A DNA stretch of 64,000 nt from Pseudomonas sp. LFM046 (lineage in GTDB: Bacteria > Pseudomonadota > Gammaproteobacteria > Pseudomonadales > Pseudomonadaceae): contig NZ_JYKO02000001.1 in the NCBI RefSeq assembly GCF_000949385.2, positions 762,161-826,160 of the forward strand, read 5' to 3'. The translations under genes were made by a program, and so were the position numbers. Positions 8,725 through 16,901 of the stretch are shown here, piece by piece; positions within the stretch are counted from its first letter, which is position 1; each line of letters starts with the position of its first letter. Below the pieces are notes generated by a model. It had not been told where the DNA came from and searched no databases. It was given only the letters and a program-made list of their open reading frames with translations.

Positions 8725-10062
8725 TCAATCGATGCCCAGCTTCTTCAGGCGATAGCGCATCGAGCGGAAGGTCAGGCCCAGGCGCTGGGCTGCGGCGGTA
8801 CGGTTCCAGCGGGTTTCTTCGAGCGCCTGCATGATCAGCTTGCGCTCGATGTCTTCCAGGTAGTCTTCCAGGTTGTCGATCTGCGCCAGGCTGGCCTCGC
8901 CGCCTTCGGTGGTGCCGGCGGCTTCTGCCAGGCGCAGGTCACGGGCCTGGATCTGGTCGTCCTCGCAGAGCGTGTAGGCGCGTTCGAGCATGTTCTCCAG
9001 TTCGCGCACGTTGCCCGGGAAGCGGTAGCACTTGAGCTTGTCCAGGGCTTCCGGGGCGAGGCGCGCTGCCGGCAGACCGCTCTGCTGGGCCAGGCGCTTG
9101 AGCATGGACTCCGCCAGCAGCGGGATGTCTTCGCGGCGCTCCCGCAGGGGCGGCACGCTGAGTTCAATGACGTTGAGACGGTAGTAGAGGTCCTGGCGGA
9201 AGCGGCCGGCGGCCACCTCGGCGGCCAGGTCTTTATGGGTGGCGCTGAGGATGCGCACGTCCACCACCACTTCCTGCTGGCCGCCCACGGCGCGCACGGC
9301 CTTTTCCTGGATGGCGCGCAGCAGTTTCACCTGCATGGGTAGCGGCAGGTCCGCCACCTCGTCGAGGAACAGCGTGCCGCCGTTGGCGGCCTGGAACAGG
9401 CCCTGCTTGTCTTCCACCGCGCCGGTGAAGCTGCCCTTCTTGTGGCCGAAGAACTCGCTTTCCATCAGCTCGGAAGGAATGGCCCCGCAGTTGACCGGCA
9501 CAAAGGGCCGGTCGGCGCGCGGGCCCTGTTCGTGGATCAGCCGCGCCACCAGTTCCTTGCCGCTGCCGGATTCGCCGCTGATATAGACCGGCGCCTGGCT
9601 GCGGGCGAGTTTCTGGATCTGCTTGCGCAGGGCGCTCATGGGCGGTGAGGTGCCCAGGAGACGGCCATCTACCGGCGCTTCGTCCTCTTCGGGAGCGCTC
9701 AGGCGCAGGGCGGTGCTGACCAGCTCCCGCAGGCGGCCGAGGTCCACCGGCTTGGTGACGAAATCGAAGGCGCCGGCCTTGAGCGCGTTCACTGCGGTGT
9801 CGAGGCTACCGTAGGCGGTGATCATGGCCACCGGGACCATGGGATGGCGCTGCTGGATGTGCTGCACCAGTTCCAGGCCGGTTCCGTCGGGCAGGCGCAT
9901 GTCGGTCAGGCACAGGTCGAAGGGCTCGCGGGCGAGCCACTCGCGGGCTTCCTTGAGATTGCGGGCGCTGCGGGTGTCGAGCTTCATGCGCCCGAGGGTG
10001 ATCTCCAGCAGCTCGCGGATATCGGGCTCGTCATCGACGATCAGGGCTCTCTGTCGGGTCAT
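8725..10062 (-). CDS. pilR: Sigma-54-dependent response regulator PilR
   Basis: A 445-residue NtrC-family regulator. A receiver domain (residues 1-120; acidic pocket VDDEPD and phospho-acceptor in LTDMRLPDG) is followed by an AAA+ domain with Walker A GESGSGKE and the sigma-54 contact loop around ESEFFGHKKGSFTGAV, and a Fis-type helix-turn-helix ending RSMRYRLKKLGID. PilR activates pilA transcription in response to PilS. The strong sigma-54 site upstream of pilA in this window is its expected target. It lies two bases after pilS in one operon and converges on pilE. Confidence 0.95.
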   Translation of the reverse strand: MTRQRALIVDDEPDIRELLEITLGRMKLDTRSARNLKEAREWLAREPFDLCLTDMRLPDGTGLELVQHIQQRHPMVPVAMITAYGSLDTAVNALKAGAFDFVTKPVDLGRLRELVSTALRLSAPEEDEAPVDGRLLGTSPPMSALRKQIQKLARSQAPVYISGESGSGKELVARLIHEQGPRADRPFVPVNCGAIPSELMESEFFGHKKGSFTGAVEDKQGLFQAANGGTLFLDEVADLPLPMQVKLLRAIQEKAVRAVGGQQEVVVDVRILSATHKDLAAEVAAGRFRQDLYYRLNVIELSVPPLRERREDIPLLAESMLKRLAQQSGLPAARLAPEALDKLKCYRFPGNVRELENMLERAYTLCEDDQIQARDLRLAEAAGTTEGGEASLAQIDNLEDYLEDIERKLIMQALEETRWNRTAAAQRLGLTFRSMRYRLKKLGID

Positions 10063-10064
10063 GG

Positions 10065-11666
10065 TCAGCTCAGTTTGCGCGGGTGGGCAAAGGTGATGCG
10101 GAAGCAGCTGCCGCCTTGTTCGCGCGGTTTGTAGTCGAGGCGGGCCTGGTTGCTCTCGCAGAGTTCGCGGGAAATGTACAGGCCGAGGCCGGTGCCTTTG
10201 CTTTCAGTGGTGAAGAAAGGTTCGAAGATAGTGTGGACCTGCTCCGGCGGGACGCCTTCCCCATCGTCTTCCACTTCCAGCACCGGCAGGTCGCTCTCCG
10301 GATCACGGAAGAGCTTGATCCAGACCTGGCCCTGGGTGTGTTTCTTGGAGCTATAGCGCAGGCCGTTCTGCACCAGGTTGGTCAGTACCTGGGTCAATTG
10401 ATGCGGGTCCATGCGGGTCTGCAAGGTGCTGCCGAGGGTGGCCAGGTGCAGTGTCTGGTTGGGGCCTGACGAAGTGCGGAACTCGCTGGCGAAGCGGGTC
10501 AGCCAGTACTTGAGGTCCAGCAGCTGCGGTTCCGACTGACGGCGCCGGGACAGCTGCAGCACGTTCTCGATCACCAGATTCATGCGCCGCGAGTGATCCT
10601 GAATGATCTGCGCTAGGCGCCGGTCCGGTCCCTGGAGCTCTTCCGACTCCTGCAATAGCTGGGCGGCGTGACTGATGGCACCCAGAGGGTTGCGGATCTC
10701 GTGGGCGATGCCGGCGGTCAGGCGGCCGAGGGCGGCGAGCTTGAGTTGCTGGGCCTGTTGGGCGATCTGGGAGATGTCTTCCAGGAAGACCAGGGTGTTC
10801 TGCTGGTTGCCCCGTTGCAGGTGGACGAAGCTCGGCTGCAGGGTTGGGCCGTCGGCAAAGGCCTGGATGCTCTGGGGGCGCAGGGTGGGGTTGGCCAGCC
10901 AGTGCTCCAGGCTCTTGCGCAGCTCGACGCATTGATCCTCGAGTGCAAAACCCACCAATGTGTCCTTGCCCAGCAATGCCTGGGCGCCATTGTTGGCCAG
11001 GAGGATCTGGTTCCGCGGGTCGAGCACCAGGATGCCGGTGCGCATGCGTTCGAGGATCTGGGCGTTCAGGGCCTCCAGGTTGGCCACGTCGGCGGCACGT
11101 TGTTCGGCGAGCGTTTCACTGAGCTGCAGGCGGCGGCTCAGGCCCTGGATGATGAGGGCCGCGGCGAAGCAGAGCGCGCCGAAGCCACCGGCCTGGACGA
11201 ACTGGCCGGCGTCTTGCGGGTGGCTGAGGCTGAGGTAGAAGGTCAGGTAGATCAGGGCGATGGCCGCCACGGCGGCGACCAGCAGTCCTATACGCCCGCG
11301 CAGCAGGATATTGGAGATGGCCACCGAGACCACAATCAGGTTGGCAACCCCGCTGGCGGTGCCACCCGAGGCGAAGAACAGGCAGGACAACAGCAGGACA
11401 TCGACCAGCGCGAGGCTGAACACCTGCACCATACCCTGGGGGCGCGGCACCAGCGCGGCGATCAGGGTGTTGAGAATCAGGTAGAACCAGCTGGCGTTGC
11501 GGAAAAGCTCGGGGCGGGCCAGGTCGAGCAGGCGGTCGTCCAGTTCGCTGGAAATCAGCACCACCAGCACCAGGCCGATGACCAGCCGGTACAGGCTGTA
11601 GAGGCGGAAAATGCGCCGCCCCTGGGCGCTGAGCGCGCTGTTGGCGGGCAGGCTATCAGCGCTCAC
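10065..11666 (-). CDS. pilS: Pilin-sensing histidine kinase PilS
   Basis: A 533-residue membrane histidine kinase. Six hydrophobic segments fill roughly residues 15-180 and are followed by a PAS-like region, the phospho-acceptor motif GIAHEIRNPLGAI, and ATPase boxes (VQNGLRYS; DDGEGVPPE; GTGLGLYI). PilS monitors PilA in the membrane and controls PilR. A GTG at 11666 was chosen because it gives a protein of the usual length (P. aeruginosa about 530 residues) that starts just before the conserved GRRIFRLYSLYRLVIG; the frame is open to an ATG at 11753. The start overlaps the upstream small gene by 11 bases. Confidence 0.92.
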   Translation of the reverse strand: MSADSLPANSALSAQGRRIFRLYSLYRLVIGLVLVVLISSELDDRLLDLARPELFRNASWFYLILNTLIAALVPRPQGMVQVFSLALVDVLLLSCLFFASGGTASGVANLIVVSVAISNILLRGRIGLLVAAVAAIALIYLTFYLSLSHPQDAGQFVQAGGFGALCFAAALIIQGLSRRLQLSETLAEQRAADVANLEALNAQILERMRTGILVLDPRNQILLANNGAQALLGKDTLVGFALEDQCVELRKSLEHWLANPTLRPQSIQAFADGPTLQPSFVHLQRGNQQNTLVFLEDISQIAQQAQQLKLAALGRLTAGIAHEIRNPLGAISHAAQLLQESEELQGPDRRLAQIIQDHSRRMNLVIENVLQLSRRRQSEPQLLDLKYWLTRFASEFRTSSGPNQTLHLATLGSTLQTRMDPHQLTQVLTNLVQNGLRYSSKKHTQGQVWIKLFRDPESDLPVLEVEDDGEGVPPEQVHTIFEPFFTTESKGTGLGLYISRELCESNQARLDYKPREQGGSCFRITFAHPRKLS

Positions 11667-11892
11667 CAGGGGTCTGGTCCTGTTCGAGGTGGGCTCGGCT
11701 GCAATACCAGCGATCATCCCGGGAAAGCGCATGGGCCCGAGGCACATGCACACCGCATTGGGCGCAACGCACCATGGGCTGGGTATCTTCCTGCTGGCGC
11801 GGGGCGGGGCGGGGCGTCGTCGGGGTCTTGAAGCGGCGCCACACCCAGATGGCGGCGAAGATCACGGCAATCCAGAACAGCAGGCGAAACAT
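11656..11892 (-). CDS. PP0621-type small zinc-ribbon membrane protein
   Basis: A 78-residue protein. Residues 3-18 form one hydrophobic segment (LLFWIAVIFAAIWVW), and the C-terminal part carries CAQCGVHVP followed by YCSRAH, a CxxC...CxxxH metal-ribbon pattern. This matches a conserved Pseudomonas family of unknown function found just upstream of pilS. It ends inside the start of pilS, so it is probably co-transcribed with pilSR; whether it takes part in pilus signalling is not known. Confidence 0.75.
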   Translation of the reverse strand: MFRLLFWIAVIFAAIWVWRRFKTPTTPRPAPRQQEDTQPMVRCAQCGVHVPRAHALSRDDRWYCSRAHLEQDQTPGER

Positions 11893-12063
11893 GCCGAAGG
11901 TGCTCTCTTCTTGGTGGAAAGTCGGCAGTTTAGCCAAGCCGGTTGTCCGCGCACAGAGACCCACAGCACGCTGGCGCTGCTTACGTGGTTTTCGCTGCCG
12001 GGGCGGGAGAGTATCGTGGCGTTGAGACGCAATCGATGCTTGGACAACGCTCGGGAGGCGGCC

Positions 12064-13695
12064 ATGCGCCAGAGCCTGCGAATCGTGATGGCCCAGCTCA
12101 ATTTTCGCGTCGGCGACGTTCAGGGCAATGTCGAGCGGATCGTCGAAGCGGCCAATTCCGCCCGCGAATCCTGGGAGGCGGACGCCATCGTCTTCCCTGA
12201 ACTCTCCCTGTGTGGCTACCCGCCGGAAGACCTGCTGCTGCGCTCCAGCATGCAGCGGCGTATCGAGCAAGGCCTGCAGCGCCTGCGTGATGACGTGCGC
12301 GGCATCTACCTGGTGGTGGGCTACCCCTGGCTGGAGGATGAACTGCGCTACAACGCCTGCGCCGTGATTGCCGATGGCCAACTATTGGCGACTTACTACA
12401 AGCAGCGCCTGCCCAACTACCGGGGATTCGACGAGAAGCGCTATTTCGAGCCCGGTCAGCAACCCTGCGTGGTGGATATCAAGGGCGTGCCCGTGGCGCT
12501 GTCTATCTGCGAGGACATCGGGTTTCCCGAGCCGATGGCCCAGGCCCGCGCCGCCGGTGCGCAACTGATGCTCAGCCTGAACGCCTCGCCGTTCCATCTG
12601 GACCGACAGATCGAACGCGAAGAGCTCCTGGCCGAACGGGTGGCGGAAGGCGAAATGCCGGTGATCTACGTCAACCAGGTTGGCGGCCAGGATGAACTGG
12701 TGTTCGACGGCGGGAGTTGCGTAATGGACGCCGGGGGCATGATCTGCCAGCGCGCGCCGGCTTTCGTCGAGGGGCTCTATCCGGTGGACCTGCTGCTGCA
12801 GGATGGCCGCTGGGTGCCGCGTCGGATTCACTGCGCTGAGCTGCCGGAGTTGGAGGCGAGCGTTTATCAGGCGCTGGTGGTGGGGGTGCGTGACTACGTG
12901 CAAAAGAACGGCTTCAAGGGGGCGGTATTGGGATTGTCCGGTGGCGTCGATTCCGCCCTGACCTTGGCAGTGGCTGTGGATGCGCTAGGACCGGAGCGCG
13001 TAGAAGCCGTGATGATGCCCAGCCAGTACACGGCGCAAATGAGCCTGGAAGACGCCGAATCCGAGGCGCGTCTGCTTGGCGTCGCCTATCGGGTGCTGCC
13101 CATCACGCCTGTGGTGGAGGCTTTGCAGCAGGTGCTGGCGCCAGCCATCGAGGGCCATGACCGCGATACCACTGAAGAGAACCTTCAGGCACGCTGCCGT
13201 GGCACGCTGCTGATGGCGATATCCAGCAGGAAGGGCGAACTGGTGCTGACCACCAGTAACAAGAGTGAACTGGCTGTGGGCCACGCGACCCTCAACGGCG
13301 ACTTGCCTGGCAGCTTCGATGTACTCAAGGACGTGCCCAAGACCCTGGTGTTCCGCCTGGCGGAGTACCGCAACAGCTTGGGGCCGGTGATCCCGCCCCA
13401 GGTGATCGAACGGCCGCCGTCGACCGAATTGGCACCTGGCCGGCCGGTTGAGGAGGCGCTACCGCCGTATCCGGTGCTGGACGATATCCTCAAGCTTTAT
13501 ATCGAACATGACCTGTCGGCCAACGCCATCATTGCCGAGGGCTTCGACGAGGACACGGTGAACCGCGTGCTGCGCATGGTAGACCGCAACGAGTACAAGC
13601 GGCGCCAGGCCGCCGTGGGCGTGCGGGTGACCCAGCGTGGGTTTGGCCGGGATCGGCGTTATCCCATCACCTCGGGGTGGCGGCTGGGCGACTAG
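12064..13695 (+). CDS. nadE: Glutamine-dependent NAD+ synthetase
   Basis: A 543-residue two-domain enzyme. The N-terminal nitrilase/glutaminase domain has the catalytic triad Glu46 (FPELSLCGYPPE), Lys113 (YYKQRLPNY) and Cys149 (SICEDIGFPEP). The C-terminal NAD synthase domain has the PP-loop LGLSGGVDSALT near residue 292. It amidates deamido-NAD with glutamine-derived ammonia, the last step of NAD synthesis. The ATG at 12064 follows GGGAGGCGGCC. It is divergent from the pilS-side genes. P. aeruginosa keeps an ammonia-dependent type of NadE; this is the longer glutamine-using form. NadC at 34.3 kb acts earlier in the same pathway. Confidence 0.93.
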   Translation: MRQSLRIVMAQLNFRVGDVQGNVERIVEAANSARESWEADAIVFPELSLCGYPPEDLLLRSSMQRRIEQGLQRLRDDVRGIYLVVGYPWLEDELRYNACAVIADGQLLATYYKQRLPNYRGFDEKRYFEPGQQPCVVDIKGVPVALSICEDIGFPEPMAQARAAGAQLMLSLNASPFHLDRQIEREELLAERVAEGEMPVIYVNQVGGQDELVFDGGSCVMDAGGMICQRAPAFVEGLYPVDLLLQDGRWVPRRIHCAELPELEASVYQALVVGVRDYVQKNGFKGAVLGLSGGVDSALTLAVAVDALGPERVEAVMMPSQYTAQMSLEDAESEARLLGVAYRVLPITPVVEALQQVLAPAIEGHDRDTTEENLQARCRGTLLMAISSRKGELVLTTSNKSELAVGHATLNGDLPGSFDVLKDVPKTLVFRLAEYRNSLGPVIPPQVIERPPSTELAPGRPVEEALPPYPVLDDILKLYIEHDLSANAIIAEGFDEDTVNRVLRMVDRNEYKRRQAAVGVRVTQRGFGRDRRYPITSGWRLGD

Positions 13696-13748
13696 GCGAA
13701 TCGTGTACGGACAGCGCTCAGATGCTCCAGTCGGAAGCGGGAACAAAA

Positions 13749-13771
13749 AAGGGAGGCTATTGGCCTCCCTT
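13749..13771. terminator. Bidirectional rho-independent terminator
   Basis: GGGAGGC and GCCTCCC flank a five-base loop, with A-rich sequence on the left and T-rich sequence on the right. On the minus strand the stem is followed by six T residues, so it chiefly ends bamD transcripts; nadE arrives from the other side. Confidence 0.8.
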
Positions 13772-13789
13772 CCTGTTTTCGGCGTCGAA

Positions 13790-14815
13790 TCAGTCGAACA
13801 GGCCGAAGGTCATGTAGCTGAACCAGGAACGGTTGCTGTCGTCGGCTTTCGACTGCGGCTCCGGCTCTTTCTCCTGCTCTTCGCCCTGGTTCTGCGGCAG
13901 CAGTTCTTCCGGGATCTGTTCCTTGGCGTCTTCGTACTGCCTGATCACGTCCTGGGCCGCGCGGGTTTCGCCCGGGGGCAGCGGCGCTTCGCTCTCGATC
14001 AGGCCCAGGGTGGCCTTGGCCAGCCAGGAGCGGTTGTCGGCCTCTTCTTCGCGTGGCACGAACTGGCCATCCACCAGGGTCGGGTGGTCCGGGTAGTTCA
14101 GCTTCAGGGTTTCCAGGCTGGAGGTGGCCAGCTCGTTCAGGCCCAGGCGCTGATAGGACTCGACCATCACCGCCAGGCCATCGCCCACGGCGGGGGTTTC
14201 CTGGAAGTTTTCCACCACGTAGCGGCCACGGTTCGCGGCGGCGACATAGGCCTGACGGGTCAGGTAGTAGTGGGCGACGTGGATTTCGTAGGCGGCCAGC
14301 AGGTTGCGCAGGTAGATCATGCGCTGCTTGGCGTCGGGGGCGTAGCGGCTGTTCGGGTAGCGGCTGGTGAGCTGGGCGAACTCGTTGTAGGAGTCGCGTG
14401 CGGCGCCCGGGTCACGCTTGGTCATGTCCAGGGGCAGGAAGCGCGCCAGCAGGCCGCGGTCCTGTTCGAAGGAGGCCAGGCCCTTCAGGTAATAGGCGTA
14501 GTCGACGTTCGGGTGCTGCGGGTGCAGGCGGATGAAACGCTCGGCAGCGGACTTGGCGGCTTCCGGTTCGACGTTCTTGTAATAGGCGTAGATCAGTTCC
14601 AGCTGCGCCTGCTCGGCGTAGCGGCCGAAGGGGTAGCGGGACTCGAGGGCCTTCAGCTTGGCGATGGCGGGGGTGTAGCTGCTGTTTTCCAGGTCAGCCT
14701 GGGCCTGCTGATACAGCTCGGCCTCGCTCAGGTTCTCGTCCACCACTTCTTTGTTGGAGGAACAGGCGGCGGTGAGGGCGAGAGTGGCGATCAGCAGCAG
14801 GTGTTTCACTTGCAT
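13790..14815 (-). CDS. bamD: Outer-membrane assembly lipoprotein BamD
   Basis: A 341-residue lipoprotein. The signal peptide ends in the lipobox LTAAC, with the lipidated Cys at residue 18 followed by Ser-Ser, which favours outer-membrane sorting. TPR-like helical repeats follow ([22 protein letters not shown]). BamD is the essential partner of BamA in folding outer-membrane proteins, including the TonB receptors encoded later. An acidic and glutamine-rich tail after residue 300 extends beyond the E. coli form and is common in Pseudomonas. It is divergent from rluD. Confidence 0.94.
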   Translation of the reverse strand: MQVKHLLLIATLALTAACSSNKEVVDENLSEAELYQQAQADLENSSYTPAIAKLKALESRYPFGRYAEQAQLELIYAYYKNVEPEAAKSAAERFIRLHPQHPNVDYAYYLKGLASFEQDRGLLARFLPLDMTKRDPGAARDSYNEFAQLTSRYPNSRYAPDAKQRMIYLRNLLAAYEIHVAHYYLTRQAYVAAANRGRYVVENFQETPAVGDGLAVMVESYQRLGLNELATSSLETLKLNYPDHPTLVDGQFVPREEEADNRSWLAKATLGLIESEAPLPPGETRAAQDVIRQYEDAKEQIPEELLPQNQGEEQEKEPEPQSKADDSNRSWFSYMTFGLFD

Positions 14816-14962
14816 GGCGGCTTGCGTCCCTGTGACGGCTGGCTGTCGTGGCTGGAGCCGTCCTGTTATGATGGGCGCCCCGGAACCCCCGGGACAAAGA
14901 CGCAGTATTTAACCACAAGCGCGTAACCGAAACCAAAGGCTGCGCCCCCTCCGTTCCCGAGC

Positions 14963-15937
14963 ATGTCTTCCATCAACAAGCAGGTCATCCAACTCAGCGC
15001 CGAGGTGCCGTCCGAACTGGGCGGTCAACGTCTCGACCAGGTCGCTGCACAACTCTTTTCCGAGCACTCCCGTTCCCGCCTTGCCGGCTGGATCAAGGAT
15101 GGCCTCCTCACGGTCGACGGCAACGTGCTCCGTCCGCGCGATATCGTCTATGGCGGTGCGCAGCTGGAGCTGAACGCCGAGCAGGAGTCCCAGGGCGAGT
15201 GGGTGGCCCAGGACATCGAGCTGGACATCGTCTATGAAGACGACCATCTGCTGGTGCTGGACAAGCCAGCCGGCCTGGTGGTGCATCCGGCTGCCGGTCA
15301 TGCCGACGGCACGCTGCTGAATGCCCTGCTGCACCACGTTCCGGGGTTGGAAAACGTGCCGCGCGCCGGCATCGTCCACCGCCTGGACAAGGACACCACC
15401 GGCCTGATGGTGGTGGCCAAGACCCTTGAGGCCCATACCAGCCTGGTCGCGCAGCTGCAGGCGCGCAGCGTGAGTCGTGTCTACGAGGCGGTGGTGGTTG
15501 GTGTGATCACCTCCGGCGGCAAGGTCGATGCCCCCATCGGTCGTCATGGCCAGCAGCGTCAACGCATGGCGGTGATGGCCGGTGGCAAGCCTGCCGTCAG
15601 CCATTACCGGGTACTGGAGCGCTTCCGCTCCCACACCCACACCCGCGTCAAGCTGGAAACCGGCCGTACCCACCAGATCCGCGTGCACATGGCGTACGTG
15701 AACTTTCCTCTGGTGGGCGACCCCGTCTACGGCGGGCGTTTCCGCATTCCGCCGGGGTCCAACCCGACGCTGGTGCAAACCCTCAAGGAGTTTCCGCGCC
15801 AGGCGCTGCATGCGCGCTTCCTCGAGCTTGACCACCCGGCGACCGGCGAGCGCATGAAGTGGGAATCCCCGCTGCCCGACGATTTCGTCTGGCTGCTCAC
15901 CCTGCTGCGCCAGGATCGCGAGTCCTTCGAGCAATGA
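14963..15937 (+). CDS. rluD: 23S rRNA pseudouridine synthase RluD
   Basis: A 324-residue enzyme with an N-terminal S4 RNA-binding domain (residues 18-75) and an RluA-type catalytic domain. The active-site motif GIVHRLDKDTTG holds the catalytic Asp at residue 142. RluD makes the three pseudouridines of helix 69 in 23S rRNA, needed for ribosome assembly and release factor function. The stop overlaps the pgeF start (ATGA), which shows a two-gene operon seen widely in gammaproteobacteria. Confidence 0.94.
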   Translation: MSSINKQVIQLSAEVPSELGGQRLDQVAAQLFSEHSRSRLAGWIKDGLLTVDGNVLRPRDIVYGGAQLELNAEQESQGEWVAQDIELDIVYEDDHLLVLDKPAGLVVHPAAGHADGTLLNALLHHVPGLENVPRAGIVHRLDKDTTGLMVVAKTLEAHTSLVAQLQARSVSRVYEAVVVGVITSGGKVDAPIGRHGQQRQRMAVMAGGKPAVSHYRVLERFRSHTHTRVKLETGRTHQIRVHMAYVNFPLVGDPVYGGRFRIPPGSNPTLVQTLKEFPRQALHARFLELDHPATGERMKWESPLPDDFVWLLTLLRQDRESFEQ

Positions 15938-16659
15938 AAGGCTGGCTGACGCCTGACTGGCCCGCTCCGGCGCGGGTGCGGGCCTGCGTCACCACCCGCG
16001 AGGGCGGCTTCAGCCTGCCGCCATTCGAAGGGCTCAACCTCGGCAGCCATGTGGGCGACGACCCCGTGGCCGTCGAGCGGAACCGTGAATTGCTGACCTC
16101 CACCCTGGGTTGCAAGCCCGCCTGGCTCAGCCAGGTGCATGGCGTGCGTGTGGTGGAGGCCAACCCCGGACAGGTGCATGAAGCGGACGGCAGCTGGAGC
16201 GCTGAACCTGGCGTCGCCAGTGCGGTGCTGACCGCCGACTGCCTGCCTGCGCTGTTCTGCGACCGCGCCGGCACCCGGGTGGCCGCAGCACATGCTGGCT
16301 GGCGTGGGTTGGCCAATGGCGTACTGGAGGAGACCCTGGACGCCCTGGCCCTGCCGGCTGAAGACGTACTGGTCTGGCTCGGCCCGGCAATCGGCCCCGC
16401 TGCGTTCGAGGTTGGACCCGAAGTGCGCGAAGCCTTCCTCGCCAGCCACCCGGAAACGGACAGCGCCTTCCAGCCCAGTGCCAATGAAGGGAAGTTCATG
16501 GCCGATATCTACCAGCTGGCGCGTATCCGTCTGGTCGCCCGTGGCGTTCAGGCCGTATTCGGCGGTGGCTACTGCACCGTCAGTGATCCCCGCTTCTATT
16601 CCTATCGCCGCGCCGCCCGCACGGGGCGCTTCGCCAGCCTGGTCTGGATGGCCGACTGA
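15934..16659 (+). CDS. pgeF: Peptidoglycan editing factor PgeF (YfiH, multicopper-oxidase-like fold)
   Basis: A 241-residue YfiH/DUF152 protein. Metal-site residues are visible in SQVHG, TADCLPAL and AAHAGWRG (His, Cys, His). In E. coli PgeF removes wrongly incorporated serine from peptidoglycan precursors; relatives have laccase-like or purine nucleosidase activity. The ATG at 15934 overlaps the rluD stop by four bases; the in-frame extension upstream lies inside rluD. Confidence 0.9.
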   Translation: MKGWLTPDWPAPARVRACVTTREGGFSLPPFEGLNLGSHVGDDPVAVERNRELLTSTLGCKPAWLSQVHGVRVVEANPGQVHEADGSWSAEPGVASAVLTADCLPALFCDRAGTRVAAAHAGWRGLANGVLEETLDALALPAEDVLVWLGPAIGPAAFEVGPEVREAFLASHPETDSAFQPSANEGKFMADIYQLARIRLVARGVQAVFGGGYCTVSDPRFYSYRRAARTGRFASLVWMAD

Positions 16660-16682
16660 TCCTTACTGCGGGGCTACGTGGA

Positions 16683-16763
16683 GTAGGGTGAGCGATGTTC
16701 CGCGAGCGAGGCGAAACCCAACGCCTCCGGCCTGATGGGTTTCGTACCTCAACCCAGCCTACG
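16683..16763. repeat. GTAGGGTG-type extragenic palindrome
   Basis: An inner 9-bp perfect stem (CGAAACCCA at 16712-16720 and TGGGTTTCG at 16736-16744) is enclosed by an imperfect outer stem beginning GTAGGGTG and ending CAGCCTAC. It resembles the dispersed GTAGGGTGG repeats of pseudomonads and lies between pgeF and the clpB promoter. Confidence 0.6.
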
Positions 16764-16799
16764 GTTAACCTCTTCATGATGTCGGTCAATTCCGCAGAG

Positions 16800-16827
16800 G
16801 TTGAATCGCCCAGAATCGTCCCTATCT
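16800..16827 (+). promoter_or_regulatory. Sigma-32 (RpoH) heat-shock promoter of clpB
   Basis: GTTGAAT (consensus CTTGAAA, 5 of 7) and CCCTATCT (consensus CCCCATNT, one mismatch) are separated by 13 bases, about 75 bases before the clpB start. This is the expected control for clpB. Confidence 0.72.
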
Positions 16828-16901
16828 AAGCTTCATCCCGGCGGGTTTTCGTATCTGGTGCCGTCATCGCGCCGCCCGCTATCTGAAGGAAGGACGAACC
16901 T

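Noticed and set aside
11893-12381. N-terminal extension of the small zinc-ribbon gene on the minus strand
   Set aside because: It runs into nadE on the other strand; the hydrophobic start at 11892 is the natural N-terminus.
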